Positions 8,146 to 16,388 of a DNA stretch of 64,000 nucleotides are shown here, one piece after another. Source of the stretch: an uncultured Subdoligranulum sp. (GTDB lineage: Bacteria > Bacillota > Clostridia > Oscillospirales > Ruminococcaceae); contig NZ_OZ007030.1 in assembly GCF_963931595.1 (NCBI RefSeq), positions 2,844,481 through 2,908,480 of the forward strand, in the 5' to 3' direction. Each line of letters opens with the position of its first letter. The first letter of the stretch is position 1. The notes beneath the pieces are model-generated. The model saw only the letters and a list, made by a program, of their open reading frames with translations. It was not told where the DNA came from and searched no databases. Both the position numbers and the translations under genes were made by a program.

Positions 8146-9948
8146 TTATTTCCCCTCCTTGCCGCTTTCCATTTTCCACTGGATCGCCCGATTGTAGTCG
8201 GCCCACATCCGAGTATACAATCCTCCTGCCGCGATCAGCTCCTCATGGGTGCCTTGCTCCGTCACCCTGCCGCCCTCCAGAACCAGGATCTTGTCCGCGC
8301 CCACCACCGTGGAGAGCCGATGGGCGATCATGATGACGGTGCGGTCCTTTGTCAGCCGTGCGAAGGCTTTCTGAATCAGCGCCTCATTTTCCGGGTCGGC
8401 AAAGGCCGTGGCTTCATCCAGCACCACGATAGGTGCGTCCTTCAAAATGGCCCGGGCCAGGGCGATGCGCTGGGCCTCGCCACCGGAGAGATAGGTTCCC
8501 TCGGTGCCGATCACGGTGTCCAGTCCCTGGGGCAGCTTTTCCAGAATGTCGCCGCACTGGGCGGCTTCCAGGGCAGCCAGCACCTGCTCACGGCTGGCGT
8601 CGGGCCGGGCGGCCCGAACATTTTCCAGAATGCTGGCTTTGAACAGCCGGTTGTTTTGAAACACAAAAGCGACCTGATCCATCAACACATGGGGATCGAT
8701 CTGGCGTACATCCACGCCACCCACTTCGACAGTGCCGGTGTCCGCATCCCAGAACCGGGGGATCAGGCTGGCGGCAGTGGTCTTGCCGCCGCCCGAAGGC
8801 CCCACCAGCGCCACCGTCTCTCCGGGCTCGGCGGTGAAGGAGACATGGGACAGGGCGGGGGACTGCGCGCCGTCGTAGGTAAAACTCACATCCCGGAAAA
8901 CCACCCGATTGTCCTTGGGCGTCTGGGGATGCTCCGGTACCGCCAGTGTCGGTGCGTCCATGACCGGCTGGATGCGGCCCAGAGCGGTGCCGGCCAGCAT
9001 CATGCCGGAGGCCGCAAACATGATTTTGGCCAGCGCGGTGGAAATGATAGCGGAGAACACGGCGTAAAAAGCAAAGTTCGTTACAAATCCCGCATAATCA
9101 CCGGAAGCCAGCGCACCGGGAGCCAGGAACAGCACCACCGGCACCAGAAACAGAAAGGCGCCCTCGGTGAAGGTCAGGTTGATGGACTGGGGCACACGGC
9201 AAACATCGCCCTGATAGTGTTCTGCCTTGGCGCTGTAGTCCTCGATGGCCTGCTGAAAGGCCTTGAAGGAGTAGACGGTCTGCTGAAAAATTTTGACTAC
9301 CGGGATGCCGCGCACATACTCGGTGCCGGATTTGGTCATGCGGTCCTGAGCCGCCTGGTACTCTGCCATCAATGCGGCATTCTTGCCGCCCATCATGCTG
9401 CACATGGCGAGTATGGAAATCACCGCCGCCAGCAGGCAGGCCGCGCCCATGCGCCAGTCAAACACGAACATCAGCACCAGCATGGCGAGAAACAATGTAA
9501 TCGTGCCTACAATGTCCGCCAGATTGTGGGCCAGCAGCGTCTCGGTATCGGCGGCGGCCGCATCCAGCCGGCTGCGGATCAGACCGGAGGCGTTGGCGTC
9601 AAAGTAGCCCAGAGGCGCCTGCATCACATGGGCCATGCCCTGCTTGCGGATGTTGGCCGCCGTGCGGAACGCCGCCAGATGAGTACACATCAGGCCCAGA
9701 AAGTAGATGAGGATACCGCCCACCGCAAAAGCGAAGGCGATCCAACCGTAGTCCGTCACGCTCCGGGCCTGCGTCCAGTCCGGCGCCACAGCGATCAGAT
9801 CCCGTGCTGCCAGCCAGATGCAGAGGTACGGGATCATGCTGCATACCATGGACACCGCCGACAGTCCCAACCCCAGAAGGGTGAGCCGCCGATGGCTGCC
9901 TGCGTATCCCAGCAGCACAGACAGCGCATTTTGCTTCTTTTGCTTCAC
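8146..9948 (-). CDS. ABC transporter, fused permease/ATPase, subunit 1
   Basis: The protein has 600 residues with six predicted membrane helices followed by an ATPase domain: GPSGGGKTT, LSGGEAQR and IVVLDEATAF. It starts at GTG 9948 behind AGGAGGAG. It is the first gene of a two-gene operon with the subunit at 6394-8145. An 18-bp DtxR-like palindrome lies 19-36 bases upstream of the start codon, so transcription is probably repressed when metal is plentiful. A TetR gene lies just upstream but is separated by a terminator. Confidence 0.8.
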   Translation of the reverse strand: MKQKKQNALSVLLGYAGSHRRLTLLGLGLSAVSMVCSMIPYLCIWLAARDLIAVAPDWTQARSVTDYGWIAFAFAVGGILIYFLGLMCTHLAAFRTAANIRKQGMAHVMQAPLGYFDANASGLIRSRLDAAAADTETLLAHNLADIVGTITLFLAMLVLMFVFDWRMGAACLLAAVISILAMCSMMGGKNAALMAEYQAAQDRMTKSGTEYVRGIPVVKIFQQTVYSFKAFQQAIEDYSAKAEHYQGDVCRVPQSINLTFTEGAFLFLVPVVLFLAPGALASGDYAGFVTNFAFYAVFSAIISTALAKIMFAASGMMLAGTALGRIQPVMDAPTLAVPEHPQTPKDNRVVFRDVSFTYDGAQSPALSHVSFTAEPGETVALVGPSGGGKTTAASLIPRFWDADTGTVEVGGVDVRQIDPHVLMDQVAFVFQNNRLFKASILENVRAARPDASREQVLAALEAAQCGDILEKLPQGLDTVIGTEGTYLSGGEAQRIALARAILKDAPIVVLDEATAFADPENEALIQKAFARLTKDRTVIMIAHRLSTVVGADKILVLEGGRVTEQGTHEELIAAGGLYTRMWADYNRAIQWKMESGKEGK

Positions 9949-9966
9949 AAATACTCCTCCTTTTAA

Positions 9967-9984
9967 GGTTAGCTCTCGCTAACC
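9967..9984 (-). promoter_or_regulatory. DtxR-type operator, copy a
   Basis: GGTTAGCTCTCGCTAACC is an inverted repeat of GGTTAGC/GCTAACC upstream of the ABC transporter operon. It is one of five copies in the island. No convincing -10/-35 pair could be fixed here. Confidence 0.7.
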
Positions 9985-10001
9985 GATTGCGTAAAAAGAA
10001 A

Positions 10002-10014
10002 GGGGCGAAGCCCC
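10002..10014 (-). terminator. Terminator after TetR gene
   Basis: On the minus strand GGGGC-TTC-GCCCC is followed by TTTCTTTTT, between the TetR stop and the ABC operon. Confidence 0.7.
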
Positions 10015-10040
10015 GATCTTACAAAAAGATTGGCGGTATG

Positions 10041-10658
10041 TTACTGGCCGATCAGCTTCAGCCATCCGGCGGTATAGAAATCCCGCAGCTGGTCCACATA
10101 GCGCATGGCCTGCTCCTTGGGCATGTCGTGGACGACGATCTCAAAGATGCCGTTGAACATCCCGCTGGCGATGATGTGACACAGCTGTGCATCCAGTTGG
10201 GGGCATTCATGCCCCAGACGGTGGAGCACCTCCAGGTATTGGAGGGTGTATTCCACTTCGACCTCCACCATATTGTGAACGAAATGCTCGTAGCTGGTGC
10301 CCTCTGCCTTGCACAGCAGCAGCTTCACCGGCTCCCGATGGTCACAGATGTAGTCCACCATCCAGTGGACACACTGACTGGACTCCAGCCCCATGCGCTC
10401 CGGCTGCTCCTGTTCCGGCAGCTCGGCAAAGGAGGTCTGGGCCTCCATAAACCGGCCCATCAGCGCGGCGGCGTGGGGTTCCACGATGGAGGCAAAGAGC
10501 GCCTCTTTGCTGGAAAAATAGCCGTAAAATGCGCCGGTGGTGACACCGGCCTGCTTCACAATCTGCCGCAGGGAGGCACCCTGAAAGCCTTTCTCTGAAA
10601 ACTCCTCCATGGCGGCCTGCTGGATTTTTTCCAGGGTCGCGGTAGACTTCTCTTCCAT
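10041..10658 (-). CDS. TetR/AcrR family regulator
   Basis: The protein has 205 residues from the second ATG, chosen because GGAGG sits eight bases before it and overlaps the first in-frame ATG at 10670. The N-terminal domain reads KIQQAAMEEFSEKGFQGASL, then IVKQAGVTTGAFYGYFSSKEAL, a clear TetR helix-turn-helix. The C-terminal helices bind an unknown ligand. The near-perfect palindrome over its own promoter indicates autoregulation. The terminator behind it separates it from the ABC operon, so it may control only itself or a distant target. Confidence 0.8.
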   Translation of the reverse strand: MEEKSTATLEKIQQAAMEEFSEKGFQGASLRQIVKQAGVTTGAFYGYFSSKEALFASIVEPHAAALMGRFMEAQTSFAELPEQEQPERMGLESSQCVHWMVDYICDHREPVKLLLCKAEGTSYEHFVHNMVEVEVEYTLQYLEVLHRLGHECPQLDAQLCHIIASGMFNGIFEIVVHDMPKEQAMRYVDQLRDFYTAGWLKLIGQ

Positions 10659-10670
10659 CTGCGCCTCCAT

Positions 10671-10723
10671 ATAACAGTGATATATAACACTGTTATAATA
10701 GAGTCTACGGGATGATTTGTCAA
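10671..10723 (-). promoter_or_regulatory. Promoter and operator of TetR gene
   Basis: On the minus strand TTGACA (10718-10723), 17 bp and TATTAT (10695-10700). A 26-bp near-perfect palindrome, ATAACAGTG...CACTGTTAT (10671-10696), overlaps the -10 box and transcription start. Confidence 0.75.
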
Positions 10724-10750
10724 GGGAAAACGGCCACCTCCGTGCAAAAA

Positions 10751-10772
10751 CCGGCCGGAAAACTCCGGCCGG
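10751..10772 (-). terminator. Terminator of methyltransferase/ZIP operon
   Basis: CCGGCCGGA and TCCGGCCGG form a GC-rich stem followed on the minus strand by TTTTT. Confidence 0.75.
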
Positions 10773-10787
10773 CTTTCGGCTAAGGCA

Positions 10788-11597
10788 TCATTCGGTTGCC
10801 AGATGGATCATCCTGACCATCCAAAACCGGTCCGAAACCGCCATACTGATCTTGGTAGACAGCTTCAATCCGGTTCGGGGGATATGGCGGTAATAGGGCT
10901 CCTCGGCCAGCACCCTGGCCCCGTTCCCAATTTTCCCGGCCAGTTCCGACGCCGAGTCTACATAGAAAAGCATCTGCACGTCCCCGTGACCCACCTGCTT
11001 CATGTACTTTTTCCGCATCATGGCCATACCGCTTTTGCTCACGGTATCAAAGACGATTTCGATCTCTCCAAACTCTGTGAGCATTCGCAGGAGGCCCACG
11101 ACCTTGCTTTCCTCAAAATAGTGGAACAGGCCGCCGGCGGTGACCAGAATAGGAGCATCCGGCACATCGGCGCGGATCTGCCTGATCCAGTCCCCGGCAA
11201 AGGCATCCCCGGCGAGATAGGTCTCCCGCTCCGGCTCCGGCAGCAGCTCTCGCCGGTACTCCACCACATGGGGCAGATCCACGGCATACCAGTGCGACTT
11301 TCCATTGTCGCAGCGGTAATAGACCGTCTCCAGGCCACAGCCGAGCTGGACGATCACACCGTCCGGCCTGCGCTCCAGAAAGGCCCGGATGAACCGGTCC
11401 ATATTGGCGGACCTGGCGGCGGAGGCCAGCAGGGTATACTGGCTCTGTCCGTCCTGCTCCGGTAGGCCGGAAGGCAGTTTTTTTTTCAGTTCCAGCGCCT
11501 TTGGATCGTACAAAATATTTGGACAGTGCTCACTGGCATAGATCCTGCCCTGCATAGGGACAAACAGCGTGTCCTCCACAACGCCAAAATGGGACAT
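10788..11597 (-). CDS. SAM-dependent methyltransferase, leucine carboxyl methyltransferase-like
   Basis: The protein has 269 residues from the ATG with GGAGGATTTCAA upstream. VIVQLGCGLETVYYR is the SAM-binding motif I variant of the LCM/PPM family, and YAVDLPHVVEYRRELL gives the acidic residue after strand 2. It is the second gene of an operon with the ZIP transporter, which starts at a DtxR-type operator. Related enzymes methylate carboxyl groups of proteins or small polyketide/peptide products. The substrate is unknown; a metal-linked metabolite is one possibility. Confidence 0.65.
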   Translation of the reverse strand: MSHFGVVEDTLFVPMQGRIYASEHCPNILYDPKALELKKKLPSGLPEQDGQSQYTLLASAARSANMDRFIRAFLERRPDGVIVQLGCGLETVYYRCDNGKSHWYAVDLPHVVEYRRELLPEPERETYLAGDAFAGDWIRQIRADVPDAPILVTAGGLFHYFEESKVVGLLRMLTEFGEIEIVFDTVSKSGMAMMRKKYMKQVGHGDVQMLFYVDSASELAGKIGNGARVLAEEPYYRHIPRTGLKLSTKISMAVSDRFWMVRMIHLATE

Positions 11598-11625
11598 TTG
11601 AAATCCTCCTTCCAAGCAACCTGAC

Positions 11626-12408
11626 TCAGCCCAGCGCCACATCCAGCGTCATCATAAGGGTAAAACCGACTGCAAACAGAATAGTCCCTATATTGGAGTG
11701 CTTTCCCACTGACATCTCCGGGATCAGTTCCTCTACTACCACATAGACCATCGCTCCGGCGGCAAAGCTCAGGGCGTAAGGCAGTACCGGAACCAAAATC
11801 CCCGCCAGCAGGATGGTCAGGATGGCGCCTATTGGCTCCACTGCACCGGACAGCATCCCATACAGGAAGGAGCGGGATTTGGAGAGCCCCTCTGCTTTCA
11901 AGGGCATGGATATGATTGCGCCCTCCGGAAAGTTCTGAATGGCAATTCCCAGAGAAAGAGCCAGTGCCCCCGCCAGCGTGATACCGCTATCTCCGTAGAG
12001 CCACCCGGCATAGACCGCCCCTACCGCCATTCCTTCCGGAATATTGTGCAGCGCCACAGCCAGCGTCAGCATGGTCGTCTTTCCAAAATTGCTTTTGATG
12101 CCCTCGGCCTCCGCGCTGCCACGATGCAGATGCGGAATCAGCCGATCCAGTCCCAGCAGGAATAGGATGCCGAGCCAGAAACCTGCAACGGCGGGGACAA
12201 AGGACCACCGCCCCATGTCCGCCGCCTGCTCCATCGCGGGCAGCAGCAGACTCCAGACGGAAGCCGCCACCATGACCCCTGCCGCAAAGCCGGTCAGAGC
12301 GCGCTGCACCAGTTCGCTCAAGTTATTCCGCATAAAAAAGACGCAGGCTGCACCCAGCGTCGTCCCGGCAAAGGGGATCAGCAGCCCTTGCCATAGTTCA
12401 ATCGGCAT
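11626..12408 (-). CDS. ZIP-family metal transporter
   Basis: The protein has 260 residues with about eight membrane helices. The metal-site motifs HNIPEGMAVG (helix 4) and QNFPEGAIIS (helix 5) are intact and a His-containing loop (HLHRGSAEAEG) links helices 3 and 4. EELIPEMS follows. It resembles the GufA/ZupT branch, which imports Zn, Fe or Mn. The start ATG 12408 has GGAGGAGATT in front; a longer upstream frame is not native. It is controlled by the promoter/operator at 12606-12634. Confidence 0.8.
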   Translation of the reverse strand: MPIELWQGLLIPFAGTTLGAACVFFMRNNLSELVQRALTGFAAGVMVAASVWSLLLPAMEQAADMGRWSFVPAVAGFWLGILFLLGLDRLIPHLHRGSAEAEGIKSNFGKTTMLTLAVALHNIPEGMAVGAVYAGWLYGDSGITLAGALALSLGIAIQNFPEGAIISMPLKAEGLSKSRSFLYGMLSGAVEPIGAILTILLAGILVPVLPYALSFAAGAMVYVVVEELIPEMSVGKHSNIGTILFAVGFTLMMTLDVALG

Positions 12409-12421
12409 AATCTCCTCCAAT

Positions 12422-12570
12422 CTAACCGTGAATGTATTCCGCAAAGTCGATCCGGACGATCTGCAGGTGCATCGGTCCGTCGGCCAGCTTTGCCAGCGGC
12501 TGACGGACGCAACCAAGAACCGTATAGGAATCTCCTACACGGAGTCTTTCTCGATTTTGTACTTCTCCAC
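12422..12570 (-). pseudogene. Possible small frameshifted gene in the ZIP leader
   Basis: A GTG at 12570 with GAGGAGG four bases upstream opens a short reading (VEKYKIEKDSV, stop). In the next frame the same DNA continues as DSYTVLGCVRQPLAKLADGP and HLQIVRIDFAEYIHG to a stop at 12422, just before the ZIP ribosome site. The two halves look like one about 50-residue protein split by a single-base shift. This is an interpretation from amino-acid texture only; the family is not recognised. Confidence 0.3.
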
Positions 12571-12605
12571 AGGCCCTCCTCAAAAAGTGTAGTGTCCTAT
12601 GATTG

Positions 12606-12634
12606 ATTATAGTTAGCTATCGCTAACCCGTCAA
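12606..12634 (-). promoter_or_regulatory. ZIP operon promoter with DtxR-type operator, copy b
   Basis: On the minus strand TTGACG (12629-12634), 17 bp and TATAAT (12606-12611). The whole spacer is the palindrome (12611-12628, AGTTAGCTATCGCTAACC on the plus strand), so a bound repressor would block RNA polymerase directly. Confidence 0.8.
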
Positions 12635-12739
12635 GTCATTTTCTCTATTTATAAATCATTTTCCCTCTCAGTCGCTTTTCCAGATTTATGAGTACATGGA
12701 ACCAATCGCTTTTTATACCCCTTCCGACCCAGCTGCAGA

Positions 12740-12792
12740 TTGACAATACACTGCAAGTTCGATATACTTTACATATACCCCTAATGGTATGG
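12740..12792 (+). promoter_or_regulatory. csoR promoter and CsoR-type operator
   Basis: TTGACA (12740-12745), 17 bp, TATACT (12763-12768). Downstream is TACCCCTAATGGTA, a GC-rich interrupted palindrome of the type bound by CsoR-family repressors. A related sequence recurs before the P-type ATPase. Confidence 0.7.
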
Positions 12793-12803
12793 AGGCGACT
12801 ATT

Positions 12804-13079
12804 GTGAGACAGTGCATGGATGCGGATAATCTGCACCGCAGACTCAAGAAAATCATTGGTCAGGTTCAGGCGATTGACCGAATGATAGATGAAGATGTCC
12901 CCTGTGAGGATGTTCTTGCTCAAATCAATGCTGCCAAATCTGCGCTTCACGGATGCGGAAAGGTGGTTTTGGAGGGGCATATTCGCCACTGTGTCCGGGA
13001 TGGCATTGAGCACGGGGATGCGGATAAAACAATCGAAAGTTTTACAAAAGCTGTAGAACGATTTTCCAACATGGGTTAA
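12804..13079 (+). CDS. csoR: CsoR/RcnR-family metal-sensing repressor
   Basis: The protein has 91 residues from GTG 12804, chosen because ATGGAGG just upstream is the ribosome site rather than a start codon. It has the all-helical CsoR fold. The metal triad is intact: Cys34 (VPCEDVL), His59 (EGHIRHC) and Cys63, with 25- and 4-residue spacing identical to copper-sensing CsoR. It therefore probably senses Cu(I), and represses itself and the ATPase gene through the ATACCC/GGGTAT palindromes. Other CsoR-family members sense nickel, sulfide or aldehydes, so copper is inferred. Confidence 0.8.
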   Translation: MRQCMDADNLHRRLKKIIGQVQAIDRMIDEDVPCEDVLAQINAAKSALHGCGKVVLEGHIRHCVRDGIEHGDADKTIESFTKAVERFSNMG

Positions 13080-13090
13080 TACCAAATGAG

Positions 13091-13106
13091 GCAGCCGAAA
13101 GGCTGC
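13091..13106 (+). terminator. Terminator after csoR
   Basis: GCAGCC-GAAA-GGCTGC followed by TTTATTT. Confidence 0.65.
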
Positions 13107-13114
13107 TTTATTTC

Positions 13115-13164
13115 TTGACAAAATATACCCACATGGGTATAATATACATATACCCCCTACCGTA
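13115..13164 (+). promoter_or_regulatory. P-type ATPase promoter with embedded CsoR-type operator
   Basis: TTGACA (13115-13120), 17 bp, TATAAT (13138-13143). The spacer contains ATACCCACATGGGTAT (13125-13140), and a second half-palindrome TACCCCCTACCGTA follows near 13151-13164. Confidence 0.75.
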
Positions 13165-13182
13165 TGAAAGAGAGGAACAATC

Positions 13183-15057
13183 ATGAAAGTGCTTGTCAAA
13201 AGGCTCGAATCGTTATTGGAATTGGGCGGCATCAAAAAGGATATTATCTTTTTAATTATCTCCGGAGCTGCAGTGCTGCTTAGCCTGCTGGATGTCCGTC
13301 CATTTCCTTTTGATATGGCATGGATTGCGATTATCCTGTGTGGTATTCCGATTATTTTAGAGGCGATTATTGGTCTGGTCACCTCCTTCGATATAAAGGC
13401 GGATGTGCTGGTATCATTGGCTCTGATTGCCTCTGTTGCGATTGGTGAAGATTTTGCCGCAGGTGAAGTGGCGTTTATCATGCAGCTTGGCAGCCTACTG
13501 GAGGAACTGACTGTAGCCAAAGCCCGCGCCGGGATTGAAAAGTTGGTGCATCTGACACCCCAAACGGCTCGGGTGCTGCGCGATGGAAAGGAAAACATTG
13601 TTCCTGCTGAACAGGTGCAGGTTGGAGATCTGCTCCGCGTTCTGCCGGGAGAAAGCGTGCCGGTGGATGGCAGAATCGTATCTGGGCAAACCTCGATCAA
13701 TCAGGCTGTGATGACTGGTGAATCACTGCCCGTAGACAAGACAGTGGGGGACGAAGTGTCCAGCGGCACAGTGAATCAGTTCGGCGCTTTTGAGATGGAA
13801 GCCACAAAGGTGGGTGAGGACAGTTCGATTCAGCGTATGATCCGTCTGGTGCAGAGTGCAGATGCAGGAAAAGCCAAAATTGTAGGGCTTGCCGATCGTT
13901 GGGCAACCTGGATCGTTGTGATCGCCTTGAGTGCCGCAGCCATCACTTGGCTTATCACAGGGGAGATCATCCGTGCCGTAACCATTCTGGTGGTATTTTG
14001 CCCCTGCGCTCTGGTGTTGGCTACCCCTACCGCAATCATGGCCGCCATCGGAAACGCCACAAAACACGGCTTTTTGGTGCGCGAGGGGGATGCGCTGGAG
14101 CGGCTCGCAAATGTAAAAGTAATAGCCTTTGACAAAACAGGCACGCTTACATACGGGAAGCCAAAAGTCATGGATGTTGTAAGCGTATCCGATCAATATA
14201 CAAAAGAACAGATCTATCGTTTGGCCGCTTCTGTTGAACTGCTGTCAGAACACCCTCTGGGCAAAGCCGTAGTAAACTGCTATAAAAGCGAATACGGTGC
14301 GGAACTGGAACCAGTGCATCATTTCCAGATGATTCCCGGCAGAGGAGTTTGTGCACAAACAGAGGCAGCAGAACTCCTGGCAGGTAATCTGGAATTTTTG
14401 AATGAACATGGCGTCTTTATGGAATCGGTTCCCACAGTGGATGAAACGATCTGTAAGGGCGGGACTATTATCTATCTTTCGGCAGACGGTATGCTTGCCG
14501 GCTATCTCACTCTCTCCGATACGCTGCGAAAAGAAAGCGCAGATATGATCCATACGCTTTTTGAACTAAATGTACAGCCGGTATTGTTGACCGGAGATCA
14601 TGAGAGTGCCGCAAACGCCATTGCAGGTCAGCTGGACATTCATGAAGTACACGCCAATTGCTTACCAGAGGACAAGCTGAATTCCATTGGCGCATATCAG
14701 GAAACAGGGAAACCCGTGTGCATGATCGGGGACGGCATCAATGATGCTCCAGCCTTGAAAAAAGCAGATGTGGGCATCGCTATGGGCGGCGTTGGCAGCG
14801 ACATTGCTGTAGACGCAGCAGATATTGCGCTGGTAGATGACGAAGTAAAGGAACTGCCGCATTTGGTTGCGCTTTCCAAGCGAATGATGACAACGATCAA
14901 GTGCAATCTGACATTTTCTATGACTCTTAATTTTTTGGCCATCATTCTCGCTATCAGCGGGACTTTGAACCCTGTAGTCGGAGCGTTAGTACATAATGCA
15001 GGCTCAGTACTTGTTATAGCAAACTCTGCAATTTTATTGAATTGGAAAAAAAGATAA
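13183..15057 (+). CDS. P1B-type heavy-metal-transporting ATPase (CPC type)
   Basis: The protein has 624 residues. It has no N-terminal metal-binding domain. Motifs in order: TGES (178-181), CPC in the ion-path helix (273-275), DKTGT with phosphorylated Asp317, SEHPLG (His357) and GDGINDAP. The last helix reads HNAGSVLVIANSAILL. CPC marks transport of soft metals (Cu, Zn, Cd). The CsoR-type operator points to copper, while the last helices look more like zinc/cadmium pumps, so the metal is left open. Expected role is export across the cytoplasmic membrane. A separate HMA protein at 16106 could deliver the ion. Confidence 0.8.
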   Translation: MKVLVKRLESLLELGGIKKDIIFLIISGAAVLLSLLDVRPFPFDMAWIAIILCGIPIILEAIIGLVTSFDIKADVLVSLALIASVAIGEDFAAGEVAFIMQLGSLLEELTVAKARAGIEKLVHLTPQTARVLRDGKENIVPAEQVQVGDLLRVLPGESVPVDGRIVSGQTSINQAVMTGESLPVDKTVGDEVSSGTVNQFGAFEMEATKVGEDSSIQRMIRLVQSADAGKAKIVGLADRWATWIVVIALSAAAITWLITGEIIRAVTILVVFCPCALVLATPTAIMAAIGNATKHGFLVREGDALERLANVKVIAFDKTGTLTYGKPKVMDVVSVSDQYTKEQIYRLAASVELLSEHPLGKAVVNCYKSEYGAELEPVHHFQMIPGRGVCAQTEAAELLAGNLEFLNEHGVFMESVPTVDETICKGGTIIYLSADGMLAGYLTLSDTLRKESADMIHTLFELNVQPVLLTGDHESAANAIAGQLDIHEVHANCLPEDKLNSIGAYQETGKPVCMIGDGINDAPALKKADVGIAMGGVGSDIAVDAADIALVDDEVKELPHLVALSKRMMTTIKCNLTFSMTLNFLAIILAISGTLNPVVGALVHNAGSVLVIANSAILLNWKKR

Positions 15058-15341
15058 AGCTATTTCAAATTAAAAAATATATTAATCCAAAAGAGACTCC
15101 TTACCGGTCGGACACAAAGACTCGATACACCCTCTCCTATGTCATGCGCTGGATATGGAAACCCTAAGTAGTGTATCTACCGCCGCTTCATCACCGCCCG
15201 CTCCAATCCCACCGGTTGGTGCCGGTAAAGGCAGAGGCGCGAAAGAAAAGAATGACCGGGATACATGTCCCGGTCATTCTTCGTTCCAGCCTCTTCTCGT
15301 GATTTATCCCAGAGAATATGCAAAACCAATATGGCGGCATC
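15058..15341. other. Intergenic region without a gene
   Basis: The 355-bp gap between the ATPase and the methyltransferase holds a terminator (15250-15279) and, at its end, the promoter/operator at 15342-15390. Nothing else was recognised. Confidence 0.5.
15250..15279. terminator. Terminator hairpin
   Basis: GAATGACCGGGA and TCCCGGTCATTC form a 12-bp perfect stem with a six-base loop followed by TTCG. Confidence 0.7.
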
Positions 15342-15390
15342 TTGCAATTTCGCGCGACAAAGAGTATGATGTAGTTAGCAAACGCTAACC
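15342..15390 (+). promoter_or_regulatory. Promoter with DtxR-type operator, copy c
   Basis: TTGCAA (15342-15347), 17 bp, TATGAT (15365-15370), then AGTTAGCAAACGCTAACC (15373-15390) over the likely transcription start of the methyltransferase/HMA operon. Confidence 0.75.
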
Positions 15391-15412
15391 AACATTGAGG
15401 TGACCATATTTC

Positions 15413-16099
15413 ATGGATGACAACAAACAATTTTGGGATCGGTTTTCAATACGCTATTCCGGCTTCATGCGCCGCTCTCGGGCAACCTATCAGCAGATAT
15501 GCAAAGCAATGCGTCCTTTTCTGAAACGGGACATGTATGTGCTGGAGTTGGCCTGCGGAACAGGTCAGCTGTCCGTGCCGCTGTCTCCATGTGTCCGGAG
15601 CTGGGAGGCAACCGACTTTTCAGCTGAAATGATCCGTCAGGCCAAAAAGCAGGTGCATTCGTCCCGGCTCCACTTTTCCGTCCAGGACGCCACCAAGCTG
15701 CCCTACGGCCCGGAGAGCTTCGATGCGGTCGTGATCTCCAACGCCCTCCATGTCATGCCGCACCCGGAAAAAGCTCTGACGGAAGCCTGGCGGGTTCTGA
15801 AGCCGGGGGGATTGCTGTTCGCCCCCACCTTTGTCTGGGGCAAAAGCCGAAGCGCCAGACTCCGGCTCTGGTTCATGGGGCTGTCAGGCTTTCGGGTGTA
15901 CCATGTCTGGACTGCCGGGGAGCTGATGGCATACCTGTCCGAGCGCGGCTATTCCATCGTTCGCCATCAGCTTCTCGGAAGTTCGTTGGCGCCGCTGTGC
16001 TGTCTGATGGCCAGGAAGATCCCCGATGAACGGACTGCGGCATGGCAGACCGCCGTCCGGTCCGCGCAGCTCGATCATACAAAAGCCAAGGAGGAATGA
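15413..16099 (+). CDS. Class I SAM-dependent methyltransferase (UbiE/Methyltransf_11 type)
   Basis: The protein has 228 residues. Motif I is VLELACGTGQLS, motif II FDAVVISNALHVM and motif III LKPGGLLFAPT, the UbiE-like arrangement. ATG 15413 has GAGGTGA upstream. First gene of a unit with the HMA protein and a small membrane protein, all behind a DtxR-type operator. The substrate is unknown. As with the methyltransferase at 10788, metal-dependent expression suggests that its product is needed under metal limitation. Confidence 0.7.
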   Translation: MDDNKQFWDRFSIRYSGFMRRSRATYQQICKAMRPFLKRDMYVLELACGTGQLSVPLSPCVRSWEATDFSAEMIRQAKKQVHSSRLHFSVQDATKLPYGPESFDAVVISNALHVMPHPEKALTEAWRVLKPGGLLFAPTFVWGKSRSARLRLWFMGLSGFRVYHVWTAGELMAYLSERGYSIVRHQLLGSSLAPLCCLMARKIPDERTAAWQTAVRSAQLDHTKAKEE

Positions 16100-16105
16100 G
16101 AAATT

Positions 16106-16351
16106 ATGTGGAAGTACACAGTGGAAGTCAACGGAATGATGTGCGGGATGTGCGAGGCCCATGTCAATGACGCCGTACGCAAAGCCTGCCCGGTCAAAAA
16201 GGTAAACTCCTCCCGCAGCAAAAACCAGACTGTGATTCTCTCTGAAACGGAGCTGGACACGGAGGCTGTTATGAACGCCATTCGCAGCACGGGGTATGAG
16301 GTCGGAGCGATCCAGAAGGAGCCGTACAAAAAGAGAGGATTGTTCGGTTGA
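16106..16351 (+). CDS. Heavy-metal-associated (HMA) domain protein, metallochaperone-like
   Basis: The protein has 81 residues with the ferredoxin-like HMA fold. The metal loop is MMCGMCEAHV, that is CxxC with a flanking Met, as in copper chaperones and ATPase N-domains. SETELDTEAVMNAIRSTGY completes the domain. It starts seven bases after the methyltransferase stop. Copper or zinc delivery to one of the two P1B ATPases nearby is inferred, since neither carries its own CxxC domain. Confidence 0.75.
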   Translation: MWKYTVEVNGMMCGMCEAHVNDAVRKACPVKKVNSSRSKNQTVILSETELDTEAVMNAIRSTGYEVGAIQKEPYKKRGLFG

Positions 16352-16388
16352 GTTCATTGGCAGCAGCGGCCAGAAAAGAGGCATAAAC

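Noticed and set aside
6382..9966. A very long plus-strand open frame (1,194 codons) opposite the ABC transporter genes
   Set aside because: It is His/Gln/Gly-rich with no domain and mirrors two clear ABC transporter genes on the minus strand; it is an artefact of GC-rich codon use.
12645..13700. A 351-codon minus-strand frame across csoR and the P-type ATPase start
   Set aside because: It covers promoters, operators and two convincing genes on the other strand.
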